In this document: positions 25,201 to 37,200 of the stretch, piece after piece
Layout: every line of letters starts with the position of its first letter
Numbering within the stretch: the first letter of the stretch is position 1
Program-made: the position numbers and the translations under genes
From: Macrotis lagotis
Taxonomy: Eukaryota > Chordata > Mammalia > Peramelemorphia > Peramelidae
Length of the DNA stretch: 64,000 nt
NCBI RefSeq assembly: GCF_037893015.1
Contig: NC_133659.1
Coordinates: 18,431,246-18,495,245 of the forward strand
Reading direction: 5' to 3'
Notes under the pieces: generated by a model
Told to the model about the DNA's origin: nothing
What the model saw: only the letters and a program-made list of their open reading frames with translations
Database searches by the model: none

Positions 25201-28200
25201 GCTTGAAACAGGTGAGGGTAGACATAAAACAAGAGGAAGGTCATCTAAGCAACTATATACATTATAGAGCACTGGACTTGAGGTCTGGAAAAATTGGGTT
25301 CAAATCTGATCTCAGACACTTAGCTTCATTACCCAGGGAAAGTAAATAAATCAGTTTGCCTCAGTTTCCTCAGCTATAAAAACAGGATAATAATAGTTCC
25401 TATTTCATAGGGTTGTTGAGATGAGCAAATGAATATATATATTTTTGTAGAACCCTTATTGCAGTGTTTGGTATATGATGAGTATTATCTAAAAGTATTC
25501 ATAATTATTCTCCATTTTACAAACAATTTTATTCATTCCAAAAGGAAAACAGGCAGCTACTAACATTCACATTAATAGAAATTTAGTAGAAGGAAAATAA
25601 GGAATCAGATAATAAGAAGGAAGTGAAAGAGATCTTTAGTAGAAACAAAAATAAGGAATATGATAATAAGGAGAAGGAAGTGAAGGGTAGAAGAGGAGGG
25701 GCAAGATGAGAAATGAGGAGAAAGAATGAAAGAAAGAAAGTAAAGGAAGAGAGAGAAGAAAAGGAAAAAGAAAAGAAAGAGAAACAATTTAAGACAAACA
25801 AAGATGCAAATTCAATACAAATGTCTCTAGTTATGCTACATTAAGCTTCATGATATAGAACATATCCTGATCAGATGATAGAAAAATCCATTGGCCTCAT
25901 AATCACCTTCTAAAAATCTGATCAGAATGTAATATGTTTCTGTGTGTTACACTGGTTGGGGTGATTAGAAATGGATGGTGGTAGAAGCATGGGGTTGAGC
26001 AATGGCATGATGTAGCAAAGAATGTTAGATTTTGTTCAGGCGTCAGTATTCATAAATCATTTTTTTCATTTATTAGCCTTATAGTTCTGCACAATTCACC
26101 CAGTTGTCTCTGAGCTTTAGTTTTCTCATCAGTAAAACAAATCTCACTTTTCTACATGGGTTTGGTGAGAAAAATACTGAAAGGAACTTCCCAACCCAAG
26201 AGAAATAGGAATTGTCACAGGTAGAACCAAGATGGTGGAGGAAAGGCAGGAACTTGCTTCAGCTTTTCCCAGTTTTCATAGAAATAATTTTAAATCAAGT
26301 CCCAAAACAAATTCTTGAGAGACTGAATCCATATTAGGAAATGTTCAAATTACTTTCCAGGTCAAAATAATTTAGAAGCATGGCAGGTCAGGCCTATCTC
26401 ACATGAACAAAATGGGAGCCCTGCCTAGTTTAGGCAATATATGGGCAAGCTAGTAGGAGGCCCTAAACCCAAAACTGATCAGAGTCCGGATGAGCAGGCT
26501 ACAACTTATGAAGCCTACACACAGATGCACCAGGTAAGCTGCCAACCCCTGAAGTCTACTGCGGCAGACCCTAATAGACCAACACAGCAGCAGACAACTT
26601 GTAGGAGGGAAGATTGAAGGACCACCCCCCACCCCCAGCTCTTATTTTTTTAATTTTTTTTTTTTTTTTTAGTTTTTGCAAGACAATGCGGTTAAGTGGC
26701 TTGCCCAAGGCCACACGGCTAGGTCCATTATTAAGTGTCTGAGGTCACATCTGAACTCAGGTCCTCCTGACTCCAGGGCCAGTGCTCTATACACTGCGCC
26801 ACCTAGCCGCCCCTCCCAGCTCTTTTAAGAAATTAGACCCAGCAGTGCTGATCAAATGGAATTGATCTGTAACTATGGCTGTGGGCAAGGAGAACTGGGC
26901 ACATACCCTAAGAGAGTGATACCCCAGGGAGCAAGAACATATTCAAGAAAGCATGGTTAGGACTTAGGTAAAGAGAAATTCTTCAGGTTGAACTCCGAGA
27001 TAGAATGAAGAAAAATAACACTAATAAGATCCCAAGATCTGGGACAGCATTATTCACAATTTGGGATTAAAACTTGACATACATGATATAAAGCTGCTAA
27101 AAATAAAATATGATGAAGTAAAAATAACACTGAATAAGCAAAGGATAAGACAACCCAACCAATGATATCTACTGTGCTGTCAAAGATCATCTGGTGTAAG
27201 GCAAAGAGCTTTGGTTCTAGTACAGATTCTGGGTTCAGATAGACCAAAGAAAGGTTGACAAGCTGGAGTGGAGGAGCTTCACCCCATTAATTCTCACCTC
27301 AATCAACAAGTTTGGAAGTCAATCAGCTAATCCTCTGCAGGGTCTGCCCACATTTGGAACTTAAGATGTTATATAAAAAGAATGTTAAAATTATTTTTAC
27401 ATAAACTTAGACGAAACAATATTTCAAAGACAAAAAAAAAAAGAAATAGGGACTCTCATTCTAACAAACAGGTATTGTATTCTTGGTGTTAAAGAAAAGT
27501 CCAAGATCTGGAACCTTGACTTTTCTCAAAGACCATTGAGGTTGCAGTGCTTCATGCTTTAAGAAAGCCATAACAATGTTTGGATTTATCAACTAATCTG
27601 TTGTTTTTTTTTTTTAGTTTAAGGATGACACCCGTTCAAGTTTTAATGAAAATAATTTAATCTACTGCACTCTGGATCTCTTCATTGCTGGAACAGAGAC
27701 AACTTCAACCACTCTGAGGTGGGCCCTGTTGTATATGGCCCTTAATCCAGAGATCCAAGGTACAGTGATGGTGCCAGGTTCTGAACCCCATTAGCATTAT
27801 GCACTGATTTCACATTCAAAGTCTACCCAGCACTTTGCAAACATCATCTTTCAATTCCCATTGGAATGGAGCAGACATTATCATTTTTCATAATCATGAA
27901 AAACTTTAATTTTTTCAGTTCATTACATGATGGTAGTCATTGATTATGGCAGGAGAAGAGTAAAGCATTTATATTCAGAAAGATGTGAGTTCAAAACCTG
28001 CCTCAGGTATTTAAAAAAACCATGTGACTCTGAGCATATCACGCAATTTCTCTTAGTCTCTGTATCCTCATAGTAAGATCTGTAAGGGTTATATGTCTGT
28101 GTGCATATATGGCAATATTTAATTAATAATGATAAGAATAGCTGTTATATTTTTATCATTATTAATTATTATTTCCATGCAGTATAAGTATTTTGGTAAC

Positions 28201-31200
28201 ATTTTCAAAAGAAATGGTATCCTATTAAATATGATAAATCTCAATAGATTTCAAAACAGAAAGATGCTTTTGTTTTAATTGATATTTTATTTTTCCAATT
28301 ACATTTTATAAAAGTATTTCAACATTCATCCACATGCATATGCAAACTTTTAAGTTACATGGTTTCTTTTTACCCTCCCTTCCCACCTAACCCCTCCTCT
28401 CAGTGATGAGCAGTCTGATGAATATCATGCAAACACATTTGTGTTTGACATGGTTATAAAGTAGTCATTTTCCACATGAGGAATTAGGGTTAAGGACAAA
28501 GAAAGAAAACCATGAGATGGGAAAAAATATTAAGTTTTCAAAAAGTAAATGTAGTGTTCATTTGGAATCTGTAGGATTTTTGGTTTTGTTTTGTTTTTCT
28601 TCCTCTGGATGGGGATAGCGTTTCCCATAGCCAGTCTCCTAGCATTGTCCTACCTCTCTGATCTGTTGAGAAGAACTGCATCCATCAAGGTTGATCATCT
28701 CATAATGCTGTAATTAGTGTGAACATTGTTCTCTTGGTTCTGCTGCCTTCACTCAGCATCAGTTGCTGTAATTTATTCCATGCTTCTCTAGAGTCTGACC
28801 ATTCAGAGTTTCTTATAGAATAATAGTACTCCGTAACATTCATATACCATAACTTGTTTGGCTATTCCCCAATTGATGGGCATTGCCTCAATTTCCAATT
28901 CTTTGCCCCTGAAGAAAAGAACTATGATTAATATTTTGGAACATATAGGACTTTTTCCATTTTTTATGATTTCTTCTGAATATAGGCCTAGAATTGGAAT
29001 TACTGGGTCAAATGATCAGTTTTATTGCTCTTTGGGCGTAGTTCCATATTGCTCTCCAGAATGGTTAGATCAGTTCACAACTCCACCAACAATGAATTGA
29101 TGCCCCATCTTCCCACAATATTTCCAAAATTAATCATTTTCCTTTTCTGACAACCAGTCTGGTAGGTGGGAGGTGGAACCTCATAGATATTTTAATTTCC
29201 TTTTCTCTAATCAATAATGATTGGACTACTTTTTCACATGATTATATATGACTTTAGTTTCTTCTTTTGAAAACTATCTGTTCATATCCTTTGACCACAT
29301 CAATTTGGGAATGACTTGTAACCTTATAAATTTGATACAACTCTCTATATTTTAGAAATGAGACATTTTCAGAACCTCTAGCTATGAAATTTGTTCCCAG
29401 TTTTCTGAAAACAGAAAGATTTGTGATTTTTATTATATTAAATGATAATTATTCAGTCTCTTGAAGGCCATAGGGTCTTTAGATTTAGAGTTATAAAGGA
29501 ACTTAAAGGCCGTAAAAGCCAACCCCTTCATTTTAGGGATGTGGAAACCAAACTTGAGAATAATGAAGTGATTTGTTTAGGCCATACAGATGTGTCTGAA
29601 GTGAGATTTAAATTCAGGTCTTCTTGACTCCAAGTCCGGGGCTCCATCTCCAGGGATACCTAGCTCCCTCAAGAGCTCCATACTCTAAAAGCCAAGGCAT
29701 GATCAAAAGTCCTATTTCCTAGTTTACTAAACTGTGAATAACTCATATCATACTTAAGCTAAAGATCAGAATAAGGATTCATGAACCAAATGTGGATTTG
29801 CAAATGTTTAGCAATAATTGCTTGGAGAAATCCACAGCAATCAGGCAGTCACATTTGGGTTCTCCTTACACATCTCCCCAAAATGGAGCATCCATTCTAC
29901 ATTTCCAAGGCAATCCCCAAAAGTAAGCAGCCATATGGCATCATGGAAATCAAATCAAGTATTTATTATTTATTTACTATGGGCCAGGCACCAGAGACAC
30001 AAGTACAAAGAATCAAGAATTGCTTCTTCTTTGCAAAGACTTCCTGATGAAAGGAAACTGACTTACAAAGCAGAAATTTGTTTTCTTGTCCAGGTTTCCT
30101 ATCCAAGGAATCATAAGGCAATGATCAAGACATTTCAGACTGTAGCGAGTATTTATATAACCTACAATGTGTCACATACAGTGTTAAGATTAGGAATATA
30201 AAAAAGGCAAAACAGCAACAACCAACAATGAGGCTCTATTCTCAAGGAGTTCAAATCTAATGGAAGAAATGGCATGCAAACAACTCTTTATAAAAAATGA
30301 TACAGACATAAATTGGAATCCTCCGTTTTCCAATCATTAAAATGGGGCCAAAATATTATAGACTTAAAGGAGACATGATAGTGGCCTTTAACTATCTGAA
30401 GGACTCTTGTCCTTCATAAACTCATTCTCTTTGGCACTTGTAGATATAAGTAGTTGCAATGAGTGGAAATTTCAGGAAATCTAATTTATTCTGGAGGTTA
30501 AAAGAGATCTCTCCAAGCCCTTATCTAATGCCTCTCTGTAATGTAGATGTGACCTCAAAGTCTATGTCAATAGAATGACTTTGTCAGGTTCTAACATGAT
30601 AGAAAGAAAACCTTCTCTCTTGCCTCCTTTTTGTAACCACCAGTACTTAGCACAGTGTCTAACATAGAATAGGCTCTTTATTCTTTATTGCATTGAATCA
30701 AAAGGCATAGAGTATAGTCTTAACAATTAAATCATACATCTTGAAGCTCAGCAGTTCAGGAAGTTGAAGAGTACTTGATGAATGCTAAGGCCAAAGCATC
30801 TTGTGATACAAATAATGATAAAAAAAGGACCCTCAACTGTCTGCAGTTAGCCACTGCTTCTATAATGATCATGGCCGAGTGATGGGAAATGGACATTGGT
30901 GCCAAGAATCACATTGCCAATAAGCTTTAACTCAGCGATTACCTACTCTAATCTATATTTATATTATATATTACTACTACATATTAGGTGGCTTATTTAT
31001 TACATGATACTTCATTTATGAAGTAATATGTATCATAATTATAAGCTTAGTTAAAAACTTCTCTAAAGGGACAATTACATTACAAATATCAGGGCCTGAA
31101 TTTAAGAATTCAAAGTTTCCCTTATCTCTTCTCACTCTATTGATGTTCCACCTTTTTCTCTGCCTTCACTGACTACCAATCTCTTAACTCCACATTCCCT

Positions 31201-34200
31201 CCCAGACCATTATACTAAGCATGAGTGACATTCATCTCCCTTTTCCATCTTGAACCCTTGTTGAATCAGTCCAATTCATACTTGCCCCACTGTAGTATCA
31301 TCCATCTTGGCCTGACAAGTTTCAGGCTTAATTCACTTCCACTCTCACTGTCCTTCATTCTCACTCCTGTGCTGTTAAATGAAGGTAAAGAGGGGCAGCT
31401 AGGTGTCACAGTGGATAGAGCACTAGCCCTGAAGTCAGGAGGATCTGAGTTCAAATCTGACCTCAGACACTTCATAATGACCTAGCTGTGTGGCCTTGGG
31501 CAAGCCACTTAACCCCATTGGCCTTGCACAAGCCTAAAAAATAAAAATAAAAAAAAAAATAAAGGCAGGTAAAGAAAATCATAAAACCATTTGTGTCAAC
31601 TACAAATTTATCTAACAATCTCGTAATTATCGCTATAAAGAAACGTTATTAATTGCTTCCGTACCATTGTCCTTTTGGATTTTCCATCAACAAGATCCTC
31701 TACCTCTTGGCTCTGGGCATATTTTCTAGTTGTCCCCTTGTTCATCTAATGTCTCCCCTCCTTATCTTTTCTCCCAGATTTTCTTGGCGTCCTTCAAGTC
31801 CTGGATGAAAACCCATGAGCAGCAAATAGTCTTTCAAAATCCACCTTCATCTTAGTGCTTTCCCCTCTGTCATTATTTAAGTAAAGCCAAATTGAAAGAG
31901 TTCAAAACAAATGTGAGATGCTCAGATTCATAGAACCTATTCCAAATGATCACATGGCCTATTTGTGCCTCATCTGTGGTAGAACATTGTGAACTTGTAC
32001 TGATCTGATCAGTCATAGCTGGAGACAATGTCACTGGACTCTAACATGGTTATGTCATTGTGGTTCACTTTGAGAATGAAGGGAACAACCAATCAACCAA
32101 CCAACACTCAATCAATCCTCAGTTTATCCAGCATATGTCTTGCTTTCCTGTTGCCACCATTATTAGATTGTGAGATCTATGAGTGTCTGGTCTTTCTTTG
32201 GCCTTTCTTTGTCTTCTCACTGTTTATAGTAAAGTACGTGATAGTACCTGATAAATAGGAGGTACTTATCAACTTGACTTGAAATACTTTCCTTCTGTCT
32301 CCATGGTTCATCTCAATTGTTGTCTCAGGGATAAGCTCCCATAGTGGGGCAAATTATCTTTGTTCTAATATTACCATCTTCTTCAGAAATCCCTTTTTGG
32401 GGCGGCTAGGTGGCACAGTGGATAGAGCACCAGCCCTGGAATCAGGAGGACCTGAGTTCAAATCCAGCCTCAGACACTTAATAATGACCTAGTTGTGTGG
32501 CCTTGGGCAAGCCACTTAGCCCCATTTGCCCTGCAAAAATCTAAAAAAAAATCCCTTTTACAACTGATTGACTTGAAAGTCAGAGAATATTGGACATTAT
32601 ATGTAAAGCTATAAAACACATATAATCTAAATAAATAAATGTAAGGTCTTTGAGACATTCTAGTTTGAGCTGATTATTTTAGAGATAGGGAAGACAAAGT
32701 CCCAAGAATTTCGGTGAACATTCACATAGCGATTGATAAAGCTGAAAACTGAATCTGGATCTTCTCTCTAGCCCCAGCCTATTTTCCATGGTGCCACATT
32801 CCTGAATACATAAACAAGTATAAACAATCAAGTCTCTACTTTTCTAGGCTAAAGAGTTTGGTACTTTGGTGAAGTGTCCATCAAAATTTCATTTAACCAC
32901 AGATGTGATTGTTATTTTCTCACATAATCAGAAAAAACCCCAATCAGATAGGAGGGGAAAGAGAGCCTTGAGTTCATAGGTACCTATGTATATGTCTCTA
33001 AGCAAGTCGCTTAACTTCTGCTGTTTCACTTTCATCTATAAAATGAAGATAATAGCAGCACTGTCCTCCTGGCATTTTTGTAAGGATCAAATGAGATATT
33101 ATTTATGAAATATTTTACAAACCCTAAAGCACTCAATAAATGTTAGTTATTATTTAGGTCTCAAAAAAAACTCTCCATCTTCTTTCTAGAGAAAATCCAA
33201 GCTGAGATTGACACAGTGATTGGCCAATCCAGGCAGCCCACCATGGCTGATAAGGAGAAATTGCATTACACTTATGCAGCAATTCATGAAGTTCAGAGAA
33301 TGGGGGATATTCTTCCTTTCAATGTGGCCAGGATAGCCACAGTTGATACCACATTGGCAGGATATCATGTGCCAAAGGTAAATGACTTTTATTCTCATGA
33401 AACTCAAGGGGATCCAAGGCTTTCATCTACCCTGTGGGATGGTGGAGTAGAAAGTGAAAAAGAAACCTAGATGGTAGAGCAAAGGTTATTGATCTAGCAA
33501 GCCTGAATTTGGTCTTTATAAACATATATTTTGGAGTAGTTAGATGTCTTATTGGATATTGTATTTGCTCTGGCGTCAGGAGGACTTGAATTCAAATATG
33601 GCCATAAACAGTTGACACTTATTAGCTGAGTAACCTAGACACGGGACTTAACCCCAATCGAGTTGGAAAAATAAATACATATAGATAATAGAAAGAAAGA
33701 AAGAAAGAATGAAAGAAAGAAAGAAAGATGATAAAGAATACAATAAAAACAAATAAATATAATATATAAATAAATTTATATTACTATATAAATGATTCAT
33801 TGCCATATAATTGGGTTTTCATAATCCTATTTATGTAATTTATGCAATTTTAAAATATTCTTAAAAGGGAGGCATAAGCTTCATCATACTGACTGAAAAA
33901 GGACTCCATGTTTAAAAAAAATGGTGAATAATCTTTGGAATAAGATCTTAAAGTCATTGTTTCTCATAGTTGGATGAAAAAAAATCACTGGATTTGGAAG
34001 CAGAAGGATTGGGTTTAAAGCCTAGTTTTAATCCTGAGTTTAAACTCCTTGTGTCCACTTAGATTTCTGATGTCAGCCAACCAAATTTGAGATGCCCCTC
34101 TGGAACTCAGTTTCCTCATTTGAAAAATAAGAAGGTTTGAGTAAATGTTCAGTAAATGTCCTTCCACCTATTCCCTATTCTAGCTTCGTATGAACATACC

Positions 34201-37200
34201 ACATCTAGCACGGACACTTCCTAACTTTTTTTCTGGCCAAAACAAATAATATTTAATAGGACAGCATGGGTTCTCAGTCACAATGGGTACATAGATTCAG
34301 ACAGACAATGAGTACCGAATTCTGAAACACTTATTTGCATCTTCAATCTCCTGGATTGCACTCCCGAGTCCTGACCAGGACAGTCCAACTGACACATTCC
34401 TGGAACCCAGGCTCTAATTGAGGCTGCACTGCTTTAAAAGGCCCTAAATGGAAACTAAATGGAAATCATCATGAACAAATCATTTCAACAACTCCAGTTT
34501 TCTAGAGCTTCCTTACCTCCAAAAGACTTGCCCTCATAACCACATCCCAGTTCCGTGGAATAAACATTTTTATACAACTATTATTTCCCTACTGTGTTCA
34601 GTGCTGTTGAGCTTTAAACCCAGGACTTTTGACAAAGGTATCATTTATTTGTCATCTTCTGAATCAATAGCTACACAGAAAATCCTGTCCAAAATCCAAA
34701 GCACCAAATTGAGTACAGAGATGGTTGTCATTTATTTTGCATTGGCACTTGTTATTCACAACAGTCTTGGGAGAGAGGGGCTATTGTCATTTGCATTGTA
34801 CAGAAAAGAAAACTGACTCAGGCAGAGGGAAAGGGACTTGCCCAGGATCACACAGTTAGTTAGTGAGGATCAGATACAGATGATGGATGATTCAGGAGGA
34901 AGGAGAGCTTATGATAGAAGAAGACAATCAAGGAGAGATTTGTAGAAGAAGAGGTAAGCAAACTGGACTGAAGGATGGATTTAGAGAGTTCTGAGAGAGA
35001 AGAAAAGGAACATTTTAGGGAAGTGGAATGAGTTGGGCTAAAGTGGGATGGGAGATTTAGTTTAAGGATGGAAACAGAAGGACAAATTGGAAAAATCTAG
35101 AAGACCAGAGTTCATATTCTAAGTTGTGTGATCATGGACAAGTCACTTAACCCCTTTATGGTATGAAAAAATTGGAATGGCCTCTGGGTGATATACCGCC
35201 AAGATTTTATATATTCTAGGACACAGATTACTCACAAGGTGTAGTTTGTAGGTCATGTTTGTTCTAAGATCTCCAAGTCCAAAGATAGGACCACACCTGC
35301 TCACTCAAAGAGCTATAAGAAGGCCTGGGAATAAGCGTTTCTCTGCCCTCTTCTCTGCCCCATCTTTGTCTAACTCTAAATCCCTACTATGAGGAGAATT
35401 CTTTCCAAATTGGGTTATCTAAACAAATCCAAGCATTTCATTATAGTCAAATACAAGAAAGTTGGAAATTCCGATCCAACCAGGCTCAGTGGGTGCAGAG
35501 CTGGAATCAGAAAGGCTTGGGTTCAAATCCACCCTCAGATGCTTATTGTATAACCCTGTTCAGGTCATTTCACCTGAAAACCTGTTTCCTCATCGAGAAA
35601 ATGAGAAGGCTTCTAGTCATAAATAGGTCATCGTAATTTTTAATCAATCTATATCAAAGATTATGAATGGACTCCCTTATCTCCAATTCCCTCTGTCTTT
35701 CACAGTATCTTTCATTTCTAACCATCATTTTTATATGATGTCTGAAGGAATTTATTTATTTAAGGGACATTGTTACTACCTAGTTTATTAGGAGGTATTC
35801 AGGTAAGATGTGGGCCCAGGTGGAGCAGAGATCCACTGGAAGACAAATTGCAATATGACTCCATAATGCCAGGGTACTTAGCTTGGGGTTCATGAACTAG
35901 ATTTTTATTTTTGTCTTGTTGCTTTTCAGTTTCCTTTGTTATTCTATGGATTTTATTTGCTTCATTTTAAAATGTGATTCTGAGAAAGGGTTCAAAGATT
36001 TTGCCACATTTCCAAAAGAATATGTGACCCCAAACAGCTTTGAAACAAAAGTTCTACACCAGGCTAGACCTTTAAAAAACTGTGTGGCCTTGAATATTTC
36101 TTTGCCCATCTGGCCCTCAAACCCCTCTTCTATGGACCATATCCCTTCTACCTCTAAATTCCTTGGATTCATTTTTTTCTCTTGTTTTCAGGGGACCATG
36201 GTGCTGACCAACATGACTGCATTACTCAGAGACCCTAAGGAGTGGGCAACCCCAGAAACCTTCAACCCAGAACATTTTTTGGAGAATGGTCAATTTAAGA
36301 AAAAAGAGTCCTTTCTGCCTTTCTCAATAGGTGAGCTACACTCAGTAGAAAGGAAGACCTCAGCTAGGTGGCACTTTTAATGATAAGGATCTTTGCATTT
36401 TTTGAAACCTATAATCAAGTGATGGGGCAATTTAAGTAATAGTCAGTGACTGGGAAAAAAAACATGACAACAATATGTAAAAAAGCAGATGTTTGGATGG
36501 CTTTTTAAAGACTACAAGATTGTAGTTTCACAACTGTTCCATTAGGTAGGTAATACAGGTGCCCATTTTACAGGTGAAGAAACTGAATTTCAGGGAGGTT
36601 AAGTGATAGACTCATAGTCACAGAGTTGTGAAGGGTTTGAGATGAAAGCAACCTAGTCCCTGCACTCCATCCCCTCTGCCTCATGGATACCAAAGTGTGA
36701 TGGACTCAAGAAGTCTCTAAAGTAGACTTGCATTTTCTTCACAAGAGTAACTGCATCCATTTGAATATAAAACCAATAAGCAAGTATGGAAGGGACACGG
36801 CAGACATCTGACCCTGAGCTGTCAAAGGAGTCAACAAGTGTTGTTTGTATTCTTTAGAGAAGAGAAATATGATCTAAGTGAGGAAAGTTTCATCATTGGA
36901 TCCAGATTTGCCTGATAGATTTATAGACCTTTGGCAGGGAACCCTGAATTCTCCTAGGTGTAGCCACTCACAACCTCTGGCATTCATTCATTAACTATCC
37001 TTGGGCAGTCTTACTTAAAATTTCTGGGCCTCAGTTTCCCACCTATAAAATGAGGGGACTGCACTAGATAGCCAATATGATTCCTTCCAGCTCTGAAGCC
37101 ATGACCCAAGAATCCCAGGAATTCAAAGGCAGAGGACCTGAGTTTGAACTGTGTCTCTTTCTAGTGTGATTTGAGTGAGGGGGATGCTCTTAGACCTGAT

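Larger units (their letters stand above)
27760..33189 (+). other. Gene 1 intron 6
   Basis: A 5.4-kb intron with an antisense L1 tail (28275-29410), a minus-strand MIR-like SINE (about 29455-29650), L2-like text near 29955-30260, SINEs at 31392 and 32398, an RTE 3' fragment at 31870-32110, and a plus-strand MIR (about 33000-33160). The stretch 30260-31380 is unassigned. Confidence 0.65.

Noticed and set aside
35916-36380. 154-codon frame around exon 8
   Set aside because: The P450 homology starts only at 36192 after TTTTCAG; the upstream part is intron sequence.
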